From contig NZ_JAOWIF010000028.1 in assembly GCF_030332225.1 (NCBI RefSeq), positions 868,001 to 932,000 of the forward strand: a DNA stretch of 64,000 nucleotides, read 5' to 3'. The translations under genes were made by a program, and so were the position numbers. The notes below the pieces were generated by a model. It was not told the DNA's origin. It ran no database searches and saw nothing but the letters and a program-made list of their open reading frames with translations. Numbering within the stretch: the first letter of the stretch is position 1; the number at the start of each line of letters is the position of its first letter. This document shows, in pieces, positions 1 through 10,895 of this stretch. Source of the DNA: Citrobacter sp. Cu233 (GTDB lineage Bacteria > Pseudomonadota > Gammaproteobacteria > Enterobacterales > Enterobacteriaceae).

Positions 1-381
<381 letters not shown>

Positions 382-410
382 ATCTTCAGGCCACTTCCTT
401 ACAAGGAAAT

Positions 411-1496
411 ATGATGAAAGGATATCTGAGCGGAGTGGCTTTACTGCTCCTTTCCGGCTACACCGCAGCAACCCAGCTTGAAATAAAGAACATTGAGTAC
501 CGCTATCCCAACAGCACTGAGATGCAGTATCGCCTGCCGTGGTTTAGCTCGGCGGATAACCCGACAGTCGCTAAACGCATTAATGATTATATTTTCGCTA
601 GCTTTATCAACCAGCTACCGGGTAATAATCCGCAGGCTACAGTGAATCAGTTTGCGAAATCAGAGAGGAATCCCACCGCAAACCTTGACTACACGGTTGA
701 GTATCGCGACGCCAAGGTTCTGACCCTGAATATGTTTGTCGAAGGCTGCGGGGCGTATTGCGAGTCGTACAATGTACCGCTGAGCTTCGATTTAGCCAAC
801 GGCGCCGCTATTACCCTTAACGATCTGTTTTCCCGCGCCACGATGGCCGAATTAAACACCCGCATCAGAAAAGATATCCGTGGCCAAATCGATGCCTTCG
901 TTGCGGCGCATAAATCACAGACGCCCGAGCAAATAAAAGAAGAAAAAGGTGAGGATTTTGACTATGCCGATTTCTACGCTTCATGCGCTACCTACACTGA
1001 AGGGTTGTACTACATCGACAAATTCTCCCTGCAAAAAGACCACCTGGCTTTTCTGAACGGACGCTGTAGCAACCACGCCAGTCGTGCGCTCGACGATCTG
1101 GGCGATTTCACCACGAAAATACCTACCGCAGAACTGCATAATCAGTTCACGCCGTACGGCCACTATCTGACTGGCGCAAAGAGTACAACACCGGTTGAGC
1201 CAGCGCCCGGCATTGACGGCAAGGTGATGTACGGCACACTGGGAAAAAGCATGCGTATTGTGCTGAAGGTGGACTGCAAATACGGTGATTCTTTTGAAGG
1301 GGCTTACTTTTACCAGAAATTTGGCGCACCGATTGAATTAACCGGCAAGTGCGACGTTGAAAACAATCAACATTATGAACTGAAGACATCTGCCGCTGAA
1401 CAAACGCAAGAGAAGATAACGCTGGATTTAAAAGACGGGGTTTATCAGGGCGTCTGGGAATCGAACGGGAAAACGCTCCCCGTGCGTTTTGAATAA
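411..1496 (+). CDS. Secreted DUF3298-like protein, function unknown
   Basis: This 361-residue protein is not one I can name. It starts with a short basic and hydrophobic stretch (MMKGYLSGVALLLLSGYTAA) that looks like a Sec signal peptide; there is no lipobox cysteine, so a periplasmic location is likely. The segment around residues 40-75 (NPTVAKRINDYI) and the later PLSFDLANGAAITLNDLF resemble the paired motifs of DUF4163/DUF3298 proteins such as the RsiV extracellular region. Several cysteines (ECGAYC-like pair near residue 112, then singles in ASCATY, GRCSNH, VDCKYG, GKCDVE) suggest disulfides after export. ATGs at 411 and 414 follow the purine-rich AAGGAA, so either could be used. It lies 29 bases after yajL and may be read through from it. 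It is absent from this place in E. coli. Confidence 0.75.
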   Translation: MMKGYLSGVALLLLSGYTAATQLEIKNIEYRYPNSTEMQYRLPWFSSADNPTVAKRINDYIFASFINQLPGNNPQATVNQFAKSERNPTANLDYTVEYRDAKVLTLNMFVEGCGAYCESYNVPLSFDLANGAAITLNDLFSRATMAELNTRIRKDIRGQIDAFVAAHKSQTPEQIKEEKGEDFDYADFYASCATYTEGLYYIDKFSLQKDHLAFLNGRCSNHASRALDDLGDFTTKIPTAELHNQFTPYGHYLTGAKSTTPVEPAPGIDGKVMYGTLGKSMRIVLKVDCKYGDSFEGAYFYQKFGAPIELTGKCDVENNQHYELKTSAAEQTQEKITLDLKDGVYQGVWESNGKTLPVRFE

Positions 1497-1508
1497 TATC
1501 GTTATATT

Positions 1509-1541
1509 GCCGGATGGCGGCATAGTTCTTCGCCATCCGGC
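1509..1541. repeat. REP-type palindrome
   Basis: GCCGGATGGCG at 1509-1519 and CGCCATCCGGC at 1531-1541 form a perfect 11-bp inverted repeat with the sequence signature of enterobacterial REP units. It sits between the convergent DUF3298-like gene and the molybdoenzyme operon, where it can stabilise 3' ends of mRNA. Confidence 0.8.
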
Positions 1542-1581
1542 GTGCAACACACTGGGTTTGAAGAGGGAAAAATATCCCCAC

Positions 1582-2370
1582 TTAGAACCATGGCGCTCCG
1601 CTCATGACATTACTGTAAAACAGCATTCTTCCCGCCAGTTCGCCAGTCAAAATAACAGCCCCCCAAACGTAAGCGCTCACCCCAACATTCCGGCGAGAAA
1701 TGCACCATACCGCAACGCCAATACTGGCAAATAGCTGCCACCAGAACAGAGGACTTGAGGCATCAGATCCTGGAACCTGAAAGCGAATCCACAACGCACC
1801 TGCGCTTAACAGAATTCCGATGATGGCCCCAGCTTTGCATAAGGTCGAGGATGAGTTATGCCAGTAACCAAATGCCGCGGCCACACTTATAAAACCGAGC
1901 AAAATAGCCGTTGCCAAAAAGCCGACCGGTGTGGCAATCGAAGACCAGAGCGGATGCAGCGTCATCTGATAATAAACCTGAGAAGTCACCAAAATTGACG
2001 CCAGCCCAATAAGCGCCGTCATCCCCCCCAGAGGGTTAACAGCCCAATGCTGAGGCTTAAACCAACATAACCCCATCCAACAAAATATCATTGTATTCAG
2101 CGCAATAAACATAACCACTTCCCTGCTAAGCCAGGATATTCCCAACCCTGCCAGTGCACGGTATGCTCCGGTGGGTGTTCCCAGATGCGCCAGAGATGCT
2201 AATGACCCCAACACTGTGATGCTCCAAAAAAGCAATGCCAACATACGATACTGGTTTGCACTGAATTTAGTTGTACTGAAACTCTGACACAGCGTAAGCG
2301 CCAATACCCCGCCAACCCCCCATTGCGCAAAGACCGTGAAAAAAACGAGTGGTAGTTCATAATGTTCCAT
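1582..2370 (-). CDS. DmsC-like membrane anchor subunit of molybdoenzyme
   Basis: This 262-residue protein is the third gene of a three-gene operon and resembles DmsC, the quinol-oxidising membrane anchor of DMSO reductase complexes. It is almost entirely hydrophobic, with about eight predicted membrane segments, beginning MEHYELPLVFFTVFAQWGVGG, a typical DmsC start. In the family, the anchor takes electrons from menaquinol and hands them to the iron-sulfur subunit. The start follows the B-subunit stop by nine bases, so the two are translationally linked. The true electron acceptor cannot be read from this subunit. It ends shortly before a REP palindrome. Confidence 0.85.
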   Translation of the reverse strand: MEHYELPLVFFTVFAQWGVGGVLALTLCQSFSTTKFSANQYRMLALLFWSITVLGSLASLAHLGTPTGAYRALAGLGISWLSREVVMFIALNTMIFCWMGLCWFKPQHWAVNPLGGMTALIGLASILVTSQVYYQMTLHPLWSSIATPVGFLATAILLGFISVAAAFGYWHNSSSTLCKAGAIIGILLSAGALWIRFQVPGSDASSPLFWWQLFASIGVAVWCISRRNVGVSAYVWGAVILTGELAGRMLFYSNVMSGAPWF

Positions 2371-2379
2371 TTTTTCACC

Positions 2380-2928
2380 TCAGTCCTGTGCCGGAATAAT
2401 CACAATATTGGGCTTACTGATGTTATGGTCAGGTAGGTTGTAGCGTTTTTCCAACACAGTCCATTGAGTAGTGTATTCTTTGCGTAGCGCCGCTATATCC
2501 CCAAAACGTAATACTCCCGCAGGGCAAGACTCGACACATCGCGGCTGCAATCCCTCATCTAATCTTTCTGCACACAGATTGCATTTGCTGGTTTTTCCCT
2601 CATTAGGATCATAAACCGGCGCACTCCAGGGACAGGCCATGATGCACATTCGACACCCGATACATCGTTCGTGGTCCTGCACAACAATACCGTCCGCCCG
2701 TTTAGTATATGTTCCTGCCGGGCACACTTTCATACACTGAGGGTCGTCGCAGTGGTTACATGACATGCTAATAAATGCCTGGGTGTTGGGCTCATCCGTA
2801 CGACATTCGCGAACCCGACGCCATAGCACCCCGAGCGGCGTCATATTTTCCGATTTACAGGCCATGCTGCAGGTCTTGCAGCCATAACAGTTTTGCATAT
2901 CAATAAGAAATCCATACTGCTTTATCAT
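2380..2928 (-). CDS. DmsB-like four-cluster ferredoxin subunit of molybdoenzyme
   Basis: This 182-residue subunit carries the electron-transfer chain. Four cysteine groups are visible in order: CYGCKTCSMAC near residue 14, CNHCDDPQCMKVCP near 57, CIGCRMCIMACP near 90, and CNLCAERL followed by CVESCP near 115-135. That is the pattern of the DmsB/PhsB/NrfC family with four [4Fe-4S] clusters. It has no signal sequence of its own; in this family it is carried across the membrane with the Tat-tagged catalytic subunit. Its ATG overlaps the stop of the catalytic subunit gene by four bases (ATGA), a classic coupled junction. Confidence 0.9.
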   Translation of the reverse strand: MIKQYGFLIDMQNCYGCKTCSMACKSENMTPLGVLWRRVRECRTDEPNTQAFISMSCNHCDDPQCMKVCPAGTYTKRADGIVVQDHERCIGCRMCIMACPWSAPVYDPNEGKTSKCNLCAERLDEGLQPRCVESCPAGVLRFGDIAALRKEYTTQWTVLEKRYNLPDHNISKPNIVIIPAQD

Positions 2929-5264
2929 GATTGAGCCTCCCTTCTGACATCAACCAGCGTACTGTTACAGCAGTGACCATTTCCCAGCAATTCCACCTGA
3001 TCGTTGGTGACATGACTACTGCTTCCGCCCTGCTGTTCCCACCAGCCGTTATCCAGACTGACAACACCTCGTTTAATATGCGTTGTAACATCAGCAATGG
3101 CGCGGTGTTCCCCACGATGATTGAAGACGACAACCCATTCTCCTGCTCGTATCTGGCGATGTTGGGCATCTTCCGGGTGAATCATAACGTTCGGGCGGTT
3201 GCGCTGAACTTCAAGGATCCACTCATTCATGCCGTGGCTGGAATGCACACTGCGCGCCAGCTTCCGCTGTACCGCCATAAGGGGATACTTATGGGCAAGT
3301 TCAGGCGAACCTTTCACCGATTCCGTCACCTGTTTCCAGGTCACCACAGGCATAAATTTCTTTTTCGCCCACTCTTCTATATAAAAATGTGCTTTGCCAG
3401 TCGACGTGCGGAACTGACCATCTTTAAACGGGATCCAGTCCTCTTCAACAGGGCACACAGGCCCTTTTTTCAACATTTCACGGGTAATACCCGAGCCTTT
3501 AAGACAAGTATCGATGTAGTGCTCAATGGGCTGGTTAAAGACGTCGCCAAAGCCAAAGCGCTCGGCCAGGCGGGCAAAAATCCAGTAATCGGGTTTTGCT
3601 TCTCCCGGCGGTTCCACCGCTTTTTCCATCAACTGAACATAATGGCTGCGCACGCCAGCCATCAGGCTGATGTCCTCAAAAATCGTCGTGACAGGCAGCA
3701 CCAGGTCGGCATACAACGCGGATGAACTCATCAGGTTGTCCGCAACCACAACAAACGGAACTTTTTTAAATGCTTCTCTGACCTGGTTAGTATTAGGAAG
3801 CTGCGTCATCGCGCCCAGCGTCATATTCCACCAGAACTTAACAGGATGAGGCTTTTCGTTAACAAGCCAGTCGCCAATTTTAGAAATGGGAATGGAGGGA
3901 ATTTTTTCCACATGAGGTGCTGGTGGAATAATCGGTGAAAATTTAGCCATCTGCCGGACGCCTCCAGCATCACAGACACCCGCTCCACGTTTTCCGATGT
4001 TGCCGGTAATCAGTGCCAGATAAAACTGGCTTGCGGCCACGTACGTTCCAAACTCGGTTCTCTGTGCACCGGACATATTCTGAACAATCATGGCGGGCTG
4101 TGTGGAAGCGTAATCGCGCGCCAGACGTAACACGGTCTGTGCAGGAACATCGGTTTCCTCCTCAACCTTCTTCGCCGACCAGGGTTTGGCCTGCGCCCAA
4201 ACGGTATCCAGCACAGTCATAAAGTGACAATCAACGGGTAGTTCATCGCTCAGTAACGCAGGGATTACACCAGGCTCATCATGTCGTTTCAGCGTCTGAG
4301 TTCGCGTATCAAAAACCAGGTAGCTGTCAATATCCAGGGGATCTGCACGCATCAGTTGCTGCTGGTCATCAACCAGGTAGACGGCTCCTGTATGTGCTCG
4401 CAAAAAATCAGCGTCATAACGTTTTTCTTCCATAATGATGTTGATCATCCCCAGCGCCAATGCGATATCCGTACCGGGCACGATAGGAACCCATTCATCT
4501 GCTTTGGCTGCTGTTTCGTTAAAGCGTGGATCGATAACGACTATCCGCGCTCCGTTATGCTGCGCCTGTGAATAATATTTGAAGTACGCGTGCATAGTGA
4601 CAGCAGGGTTATTTCCCCAGCACAGGATATATCGACTATCGGCTATCGTATCCCGGGTATCCGCGTACCTTAATCCCACCATTGGCATCATGGCGGCAGT
4701 TACCGCCGCACAGCATAACGATCCAGCGTGTTTCGTTGCTCCACCGAGATAATCAAAAAAAGCCTTACCCATATCATTTTTAATAGAATCCATATTTCCG
4801 GATGCTGCGGTAAGGAATAGGCCTTTATTACCGTCAGTTGCGATAGTTTCTCTGATTTTTTTTTCAATCAAATCCAGCGCGGCGTCCCAACCGATCGGCT
4901 TAAACTTACCTTCTCCCTTTTCTCCTGTACGGAGCAGAGGCTGCGTTAAACGCAAAGGGTGGTAGACCCATTTCGTTCGGCTAATCCCTCGTAAACAACA
5001 CTTCACATTGAAATCTTTCGTCGCTTCAATTTTCATTAAGCGATCTTTCCAGACATAGGCTGTGAGATTGCAGTGCAAACACTCCATCGCACAGGTAGAA
5101 CGAAACGTCTGGTAATCCGCTTGCTTTAGACGAAATCGGGGCAGCGGTGAGCCATTGGCCTGTCGTAACGTTAAAAAAACGCCCCCCAGAGAAGACAATC
5201 CCACCACGCCCAGCCCTTTTAGCAGGGTTCTTCTTTTTAAACGTATCTTATTTAATGTTTCCAT
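2925..5264 (-). CDS. Tat-exported molybdopterin oxidoreductase catalytic subunit, DmsA/PhsA-like
   Basis: This 779-residue protein is a molybdopterin-guanine-dinucleotide enzyme of the DMSO reductase superfamily. The N-terminus has a twin-arginine signal (LKRRTLLKGLGVVGLSSLGG, residues 9-28), so the enzyme faces the periplasm. Cysteines at 58, 62, 65 and 89 or 90 (CAMECLHC, then KCCLRG) form the N-terminal [4Fe-4S] site. By position relative to DmsA (GGY..GDYS), the molybdenum ligand falls in GGATKHAGSLCC, giving Cys184 or Cys185 rather than the serine of true DMSO reductases; that fits the PsrA/PhsA/TtrA-type ligand. The substrate is therefore open. It leads an operon with B and C subunits, and a divergent IclR-type gene lies upstream. 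No dedicated TorD/DmsD-type chaperone gene is next to it. Confidence 0.88.
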   Translation of the reverse strand: METLNKIRLKRRTLLKGLGVVGLSSLGGVFLTLRQANGSPLPRFRLKQADYQTFRSTCAMECLHCNLTAYVWKDRLMKIEATKDFNVKCCLRGISRTKWVYHPLRLTQPLLRTGEKGEGKFKPIGWDAALDLIEKKIRETIATDGNKGLFLTAASGNMDSIKNDMGKAFFDYLGGATKHAGSLCCAAVTAAMMPMVGLRYADTRDTIADSRYILCWGNNPAVTMHAYFKYYSQAQHNGARIVVIDPRFNETAAKADEWVPIVPGTDIALALGMINIIMEEKRYDADFLRAHTGAVYLVDDQQQLMRADPLDIDSYLVFDTRTQTLKRHDEPGVIPALLSDELPVDCHFMTVLDTVWAQAKPWSAKKVEEETDVPAQTVLRLARDYASTQPAMIVQNMSGAQRTEFGTYVAASQFYLALITGNIGKRGAGVCDAGGVRQMAKFSPIIPPAPHVEKIPSIPISKIGDWLVNEKPHPVKFWWNMTLGAMTQLPNTNQVREAFKKVPFVVVADNLMSSSALYADLVLPVTTIFEDISLMAGVRSHYVQLMEKAVEPPGEAKPDYWIFARLAERFGFGDVFNQPIEHYIDTCLKGSGITREMLKKGPVCPVEEDWIPFKDGQFRTSTGKAHFYIEEWAKKKFMPVVTWKQVTESVKGSPELAHKYPLMAVQRKLARSVHSSHGMNEWILEVQRNRPNVMIHPEDAQHRQIRAGEWVVVFNHRGEHRAIADVTTHIKRGVVSLDNGWWEQQGGSSSHVTNDQVELLGNGHCCNSTLVDVRREAQS

Positions 5265-5293
5265 AATTGCCCCTCACAAAGTTCATCATCAGT

Positions 5294-5332
5294 GAACCAA
5301 AGGACACCATTGGTTAACTTGCGGTGTATCAA
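5294..5332. promoter_or_regulatory. Candidate operator and FNR-like site upstream of molybdoenzyme operon
   Basis: Within the 170-base gap between the divergent catalytic-subunit and IclR genes, AACCAA (5295-5300) and TTGGTT (5310-5315) form a six-base inverted repeat that could bind the IclR protein. On the minus strand, TTGATACACCGCAA (5319-5332) matches eight of the ten fixed positions of the FNR consensus TTGATnnnnATCAA. It lies about 55 bases from the catalytic-subunit start, compatible with activation. No strong -10 could be assigned. Confidence 0.35.
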
Positions 5333-5434
5333 GTTCTAATCATTTAGGAGTAGAGTTGTTTTTTAAAATTGCGAAGGCAGTAATGATTTAAAGCACAGTG
5401 ATATAATTGAGAGGATCTTAAATAGAGAAGAAAT

Positions 5435-6121
5435 ATGACTGAGACATCTCAAGGGGTAAATTCGGTTGATATCGCCGTCGGCATTCTGACTTTTGTTGCG
5501 CGTTACGACGGCCAGGCAAGAGCTATCGATATCGCTAATGGATGCAATCTGTCCAAAAGCCGCCTGCATAAGTATCTGATTTCATTGTGTAGAACAGGGA
5601 TGCTGAGCCAGAATGAGAAAGGAATTTACTCACTGGGGGCAACTCTTCATCAGTTGTCCGGAAACGGCTCAGGCGAAAGCGATCCGATCAGCAAACTCAA
5701 TGACGTACTCACCGCTTTTCGCGATAAGTTTAACTATTCTACGGGGGTGGTTGTCAGCACTGGCGAAGGACTCATACTTAAGCACTATAACCGTAGCTTT
5801 CGTAATGTTGATATTGATTTTCTCCCCAACACCCCTGTACCGCTTCATCACAGCGCTGCCGGGCAGATTTTCATGGGCTTTACAGACCATCCGCAAGATG
5901 ATCAGCATGCTTCACTGATTGCTCAAATCCGGCTACAGGGTTTTGCTGTGCGTTATCAACCTACCCACGGCATTCCAGGGGCGCAGTCTATTGCCTGCCC
6001 ACTGCTGGATAATAAAGAGAAGTTGATTGCAATTGCTGTGACGATGGGTTTTTTTTGTACAGAAGACATTCCACAGATTGCGGTACAACTTATGAACACT
6101 GTGGGTTCGCTTAGCCGATAG
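5435..6121 (+). CDS. IclR-family transcriptional regulator
   Basis: This 228-residue protein has an N-terminal winged helix-turn-helix (residues about 10-65: VDIAVGILTFVARYDGQ, then CNLSKSRLHKYLISL) and a C-terminal effector domain with GQIFMGF and GAQSIACPLLDNKEKLIAIAV, the layout of the IclR family. It is divergently transcribed from the molybdoenzyme operon across a 170-base gap and is the obvious candidate to control it, with the ligand probably the enzyme's substrate or a metabolite of it. The family is usually near 250 residues, so this is slightly short at the C-terminus. It is not part of the E. coli backbone at this position. Confidence 0.85.
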   Translation: MTETSQGVNSVDIAVGILTFVARYDGQARAIDIANGCNLSKSRLHKYLISLCRTGMLSQNEKGIYSLGATLHQLSGNGSGESDPISKLNDVLTAFRDKFNYSTGVVVSTGEGLILKHYNRSFRNVDIDFLPNTPVPLHHSAAGQIFMGFTDHPQDDQHASLIAQIRLQGFAVRYQPTHGIPGAQSIACPLLDNKEKLIAIAVTMGFFCTEDIPQIAVQLMNTVGSLSR

Positions 6122-6127
6122 ACTTAT

Positions 6128-6156
6128 GTTGCCCCGGCACCTAAAGCCAGGGCAAC
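6128..6156. terminator. Hairpin between IclR gene and thiI
   Basis: GTTGCCC (6128-6134) and GGGCAAC (6150-6156) form a perfect seven-base stem between the convergent IclR and thiI genes. Neither strand has a good U-run after it, so termination is plausible but weakly supported. Confidence 0.4.
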
Positions 6157-6164
6157 AAAAGGGA

Positions 6165-7613
6165 CTACGGACGATACACCTTCACGTTTTCAAAGCCCTG
6201 TTCGCGCAGATAAAGCGCCTGCAGACGGCTCATCACACCGCGTTCACACCACAGCAGCCAGGTTTTATTCTGGTCCAGATCGCCGAATTTAGTGCTCAAC
6301 TTGTAGAACGGCAGAGAAACCACGTCCACACCTTCCACCTTCAGCGGTTTGTCATCCTGTTCATCCACGGAGCGAATATCCAGAATCACATCGTTCGGGC
6401 CAAAGCCGCTCACGGTTTCGACTTCCACCACGGTCTGCTGCGTCTGCTGGGCGATGTCGCGAATGTCAATATTGTTCGCTTCTTCAACCACTTTATCGAG
6501 GATCGAGAAATCGAAGTTTTCTTCTTCGGCCTCAATCTTCGCTTTAATCGCTTTCACCGTCGGGCTTTTCGAGATCACCCCGCAGTATTCCGGCATGGTA
6601 CGGGCGAAGTCTTCAGTACCGATTTCACGCGCCAGATTAATGATGTGCTCTTTATCATGAGAGATTAGCGGACGCAGGATCAGCGTATCAGAAACGTTAT
6701 CGATCAAACGCAGGTTGGTTAGCGTCTGGCTGGAGACCTGGCCCAGCGCTTCACCGGTTACCAGCGCCTGTACGCCATAGCGCTCAGCGACTTTAGACGC
6801 CGCGCGGACCATCATGCGCTTAAGGACCACGCCCATCTGACCGTCGTCGACTTTTTCCAGGATCTCACCGACTACCGGCTCAAAGTTGATAGCAACAAAG
6901 CGTACGCGATGTGAGCTACCAAAGCGGTTCCACAGATAATGCGCCACCTGGCGAACGCCGATTTCATGTGCAGCGCCGCCGAGGTTAAAGAAACAGTAAT
7001 GTACGCGGCAACCACGACGCATCAGCATGTAGCTGGACACACCTGAGTCAAAACCACCGGAAATCAGCGACAGAACGTCTTCTTGTGTACCAATCGGGAA
7101 ACCGCCGATACCTTCATAGCGGCCTTTTACCAGCAGCAGACGGTCATTTTCGATTTCAAGATTGACGGTAACATCCGGCTTCGTCAGCTTCACGCGTGCA
7201 GATTCAATATGCTGATTCAGTCCGCCGCCAACATAACGTTCCACCTCGATGGAGCTAAACTCATGCTTACCGCGGCGCTTGACGCGCACACAGAAAGTTT
7301 TTCCTTCCAGTTGATCGCGGTATTGCACCAGTGCTTTCTCGAAAATGTCGTGCATATCGGTAAACGGCACGTCTTCTACTTCGAGAATATGGTGGATCCC
7401 CGGAATACGGGTCAGCGCGTCACGAATATCCAGACGCTGGGTTTCATCTTTGGCGCGAACCTCAACGTGATCCCAGTGACGGACAACGGCAAGGTCTTCA
7501 TCGTAGTGCTTTAAAACGTTACGGATGTTCCCTGTCAGAATTTTTATAAAGCGCAAACGCACAGATTGGCTTTTGATGGTGATTTCTGGGAACAATTTAA
7601 TGATAAACTTCAT
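6165..7613 (-). CDS. thiI: tRNA uridine 4-sulfurtransferase / thiamin thiazole sulfur carrier ThiI
   Basis: This 482-residue protein has the same length as E. coli ThiI. It activates U8 of tRNA with ATP and transfers persulfide sulfur to make 4-thiouridine; the same sulfur relay serves thiazole formation for thiamin. Visible parts are the N-terminal ferredoxin-like and THUMP domains (to about residue 165), the PP-loop ([14 protein letters not shown]), Cys344 in [10 protein letters not shown], and the C-terminal rhodanese domain with catalytic Cys456 in [11 protein letters not shown]. The last residues are VKVYRP as in E. coli. It is divergent from xseB across a 196-base gap. Confidence 0.98.
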   Translation of the reverse strand: MKFIIKLFPEITIKSQSVRLRFIKILTGNIRNVLKHYDEDLAVVRHWDHVEVRAKDETQRLDIRDALTRIPGIHHILEVEDVPFTDMHDIFEKALVQYRDQLEGKTFCVRVKRRGKHEFSSIEVERYVGGGLNQHIESARVKLTKPDVTVNLEIENDRLLLVKGRYEGIGGFPIGTQEDVLSLISGGFDSGVSSYMLMRRGCRVHYCFFNLGGAAHEIGVRQVAHYLWNRFGSSHRVRFVAINFEPVVGEILEKVDDGQMGVVLKRMMVRAASKVAERYGVQALVTGEALGQVSSQTLTNLRLIDNVSDTLILRPLISHDKEHIINLAREIGTEDFARTMPEYCGVISKSPTVKAIKAKIEAEEENFDFSILDKVVEEANNIDIRDIAQQTQQTVVEVETVSGFGPNDVILDIRSVDEQDDKPLKVEGVDVVSLPFYKLSTKFGDLDQNKTWLLWCERGVMSRLQALYLREQGFENVKVYRP

Positions 7614-7809
7614 GGCGGCAATGGTTCTTAGGCAAGTCTGAACGACTTGTAATGGAAAAAAATACAGCAGCCCATACCCGCGACTGCATCCAGGCGCGCA
7701 AGTATATCACCATCACACGGCTACTGTGCACATTGCGCGTTATTTGCTTATCAGTGCGAGTCCGTTACCATAGTCTTGTGCTGCCAATACAGAGAGTCAG
7801 ACATTCATT

Positions 7810-8052
7810 ATGCCGAAGAAAAATGAAGCGCCCGCCAGTTTTGAAACAGCGCTGAGCGAGCTGGAACAGATTGTTACCCGTCTGGAAAGTGGCGACCTGC
7901 CGCTGGAAGAAGCGTTGAACGAATTCGAACGTGGCGTACAGCTTGCACGTCAGGGACAGGTTAAACTGCAGCAGGCTGAACAGCGCGTGCAAATCCTGCT
8001 GTCAGAAACTGAAGACGCCGCCCTCACGCCTTTTACACCGGATAATGAGTAA
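7810..8052 (+). CDS. xseB: Exodeoxyribonuclease VII small subunit
   Basis: This 80-residue protein matches E. coli XseB in length and in [19 protein letters not shown] and [10 protein letters not shown]. It is a helical-bundle partner of XseA (not in the window) in exonuclease VII, which degrades single-stranded DNA from either end. It leads the xseB-ispA-dxs operon: ispA's ATG follows the xseB TAA with no gap, so translation is probably coupled. Confidence 0.97.
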   Translation: MPKKNEAPASFETALSELEQIVTRLESGDLPLEEALNEFERGVQLARQGQVKLQQAEQRVQILLSETEDAALTPFTPDNE

Positions 8053-8952
8053 ATGGATTTTACGCAGCAGCTACAGGCTTGCGTTGAGCAGGCTAACCAG
8101 GCACTGAGCCGTTTTATCGCGCCACTGCCCTTTCAGAACACTCCCGTGGTCGAAACCATGCAATATGGCGCATTATTAGGCGGCAAACGTCTGCGCCCAT
8201 TTTTGGTTTATGCTACCGGTCAGATGTTTGGTGTGAGTCTGAGTACGCTTGATGCCCCCGCCGCAGCGGTTGAGTGTATCCATGCCTATTCGCTGATGCA
8301 CGACGATTTGCCCGCGATGGACGACGATGATCTGCGACGCGGCCTGCCAACTTGCCACGTCAAGTTTGGCGAGGCGAATGCGATTCTGGCCGGTGATGCT
8401 CTGCAAACGCTGGCATTCTCTATTATCAGCGACGCCCCGATGCCAGAAGTCACCGACCGTGACCGCATCGCCATGATCTCTGAACTGGCTCAGGCCAGCG
8501 GTATCGCCGGTATGTGTGGCGGTCAGGCGCTGGATCTGGCAGCAGAAGGTCAGCAGGTAGAACTGGCGGCGCTGGAGCGTATTCACCGCCATAAAACCGG
8601 CGCACTGATTCGCGCGGCCGTTCGTTTGGGTGCGTTAAGTGCCGGCGATAAAGGGCGAAACGTCCTGCCGATACTCGACAAATACGCCGAAAGTATCGGT
8701 CTGGCCTTCCAGGTTCAGGATGACATACTGGATGTGGTAGGCGATACTGCAACATTGGGTAAACGCCAGGGTGCCGACCAGCAGCTTGGCAAAAGTACCT
8801 ATCCTGCACTTCTGGGTCTTGAGCAAGCCCGGAATAAAGCCCGGGATTTAATTGAGGATGCCCGCCAGTCGTTAAATTTGCTGGCCGCACAATCTCTCGA
8901 TACCTCGGCACTGGAAGCGCTAGCGGACTACATAATCCAGCGTGATAAATAA
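8053..8952 (+). CDS. ispA: Farnesyl diphosphate synthase
   Basis: This 299-residue all-helical prenyltransferase condenses isopentenyl diphosphate with dimethylallyl and geranyl diphosphates to make farnesyl diphosphate, the precursor of undecaprenol, quinone side chains and heme O. The first aspartate-rich motif is in HDDLPAMDDDDLRRG (about residue 80-95) and the second in QVQDDILDVVGD (about residue 222). LLGGKRLRP is the conserved substrate-binding segment. The gene sits directly between xseB and dxs, so this operon joins the first step of the MEP pathway with its downstream product elongation. Confidence 0.98.
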   Translation: MDFTQQLQACVEQANQALSRFIAPLPFQNTPVVETMQYGALLGGKRLRPFLVYATGQMFGVSLSTLDAPAAAVECIHAYSLMHDDLPAMDDDDLRRGLPTCHVKFGEANAILAGDALQTLAFSIISDAPMPEVTDRDRIAMISELAQASGIAGMCGGQALDLAAEGQQVELAALERIHRHKTGALIRAAVRLGALSAGDKGRNVLPILDKYAESIGLAFQVQDDILDVVGDTATLGKRQGADQQLGKSTYPALLGLEQARNKARDLIEDARQSLNLLAAQSLDTSALEALADYIIQRDK

Positions 8953-8976
8953 ACCAACATATCCCATGAGCTTGCG

Positions 8977-10839
<1,863 letters not shown>

Positions 10840-10848
10840 TCCCCCCCT

Positions 10849-10890
10849 CGCTCCTGCTATGCTTAATGAATAACACGCTAAGCAGGAGCG
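10849..10890 (+). promoter_or_regulatory. Hairpin enclosing the yajO ribosome-binding site
   Basis: CGCTCCTGCT (10849-10858) pairs perfectly with AGCAGGAGCG (10881-10890), a ten-base stem with a 22-base loop. The right arm contains AGGAG, the Shine-Dalgarno sequence for the yajO ATG at 10896. When folded it would block ribosome entry; it also follows the dxs stop by only nine bases. There is no U-run, so it is not a standard terminator. Confidence 0.6.
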
Positions 10891-10895
10891 AATTT

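Noticed and set aside
1147-1581. A 144-codon minus-strand frame over the DUF3298-like gene
   Set aside because: The composition is Arg/Gln-rich, no ribosome site precedes it, and it runs through a REP palindrome.
2931-3725. A 264-codon plus-strand frame opposite the molybdoenzyme gene
   Set aside because: The product has no recognisable fold and mirrors the coding frame of the catalytic subunit.
6126-6668. A 180-codon plus-strand frame over the thiI 3' end
   Set aside because: It is antisense to the rhodanese domain of ThiI and has a His/Phe-rich shadow composition.
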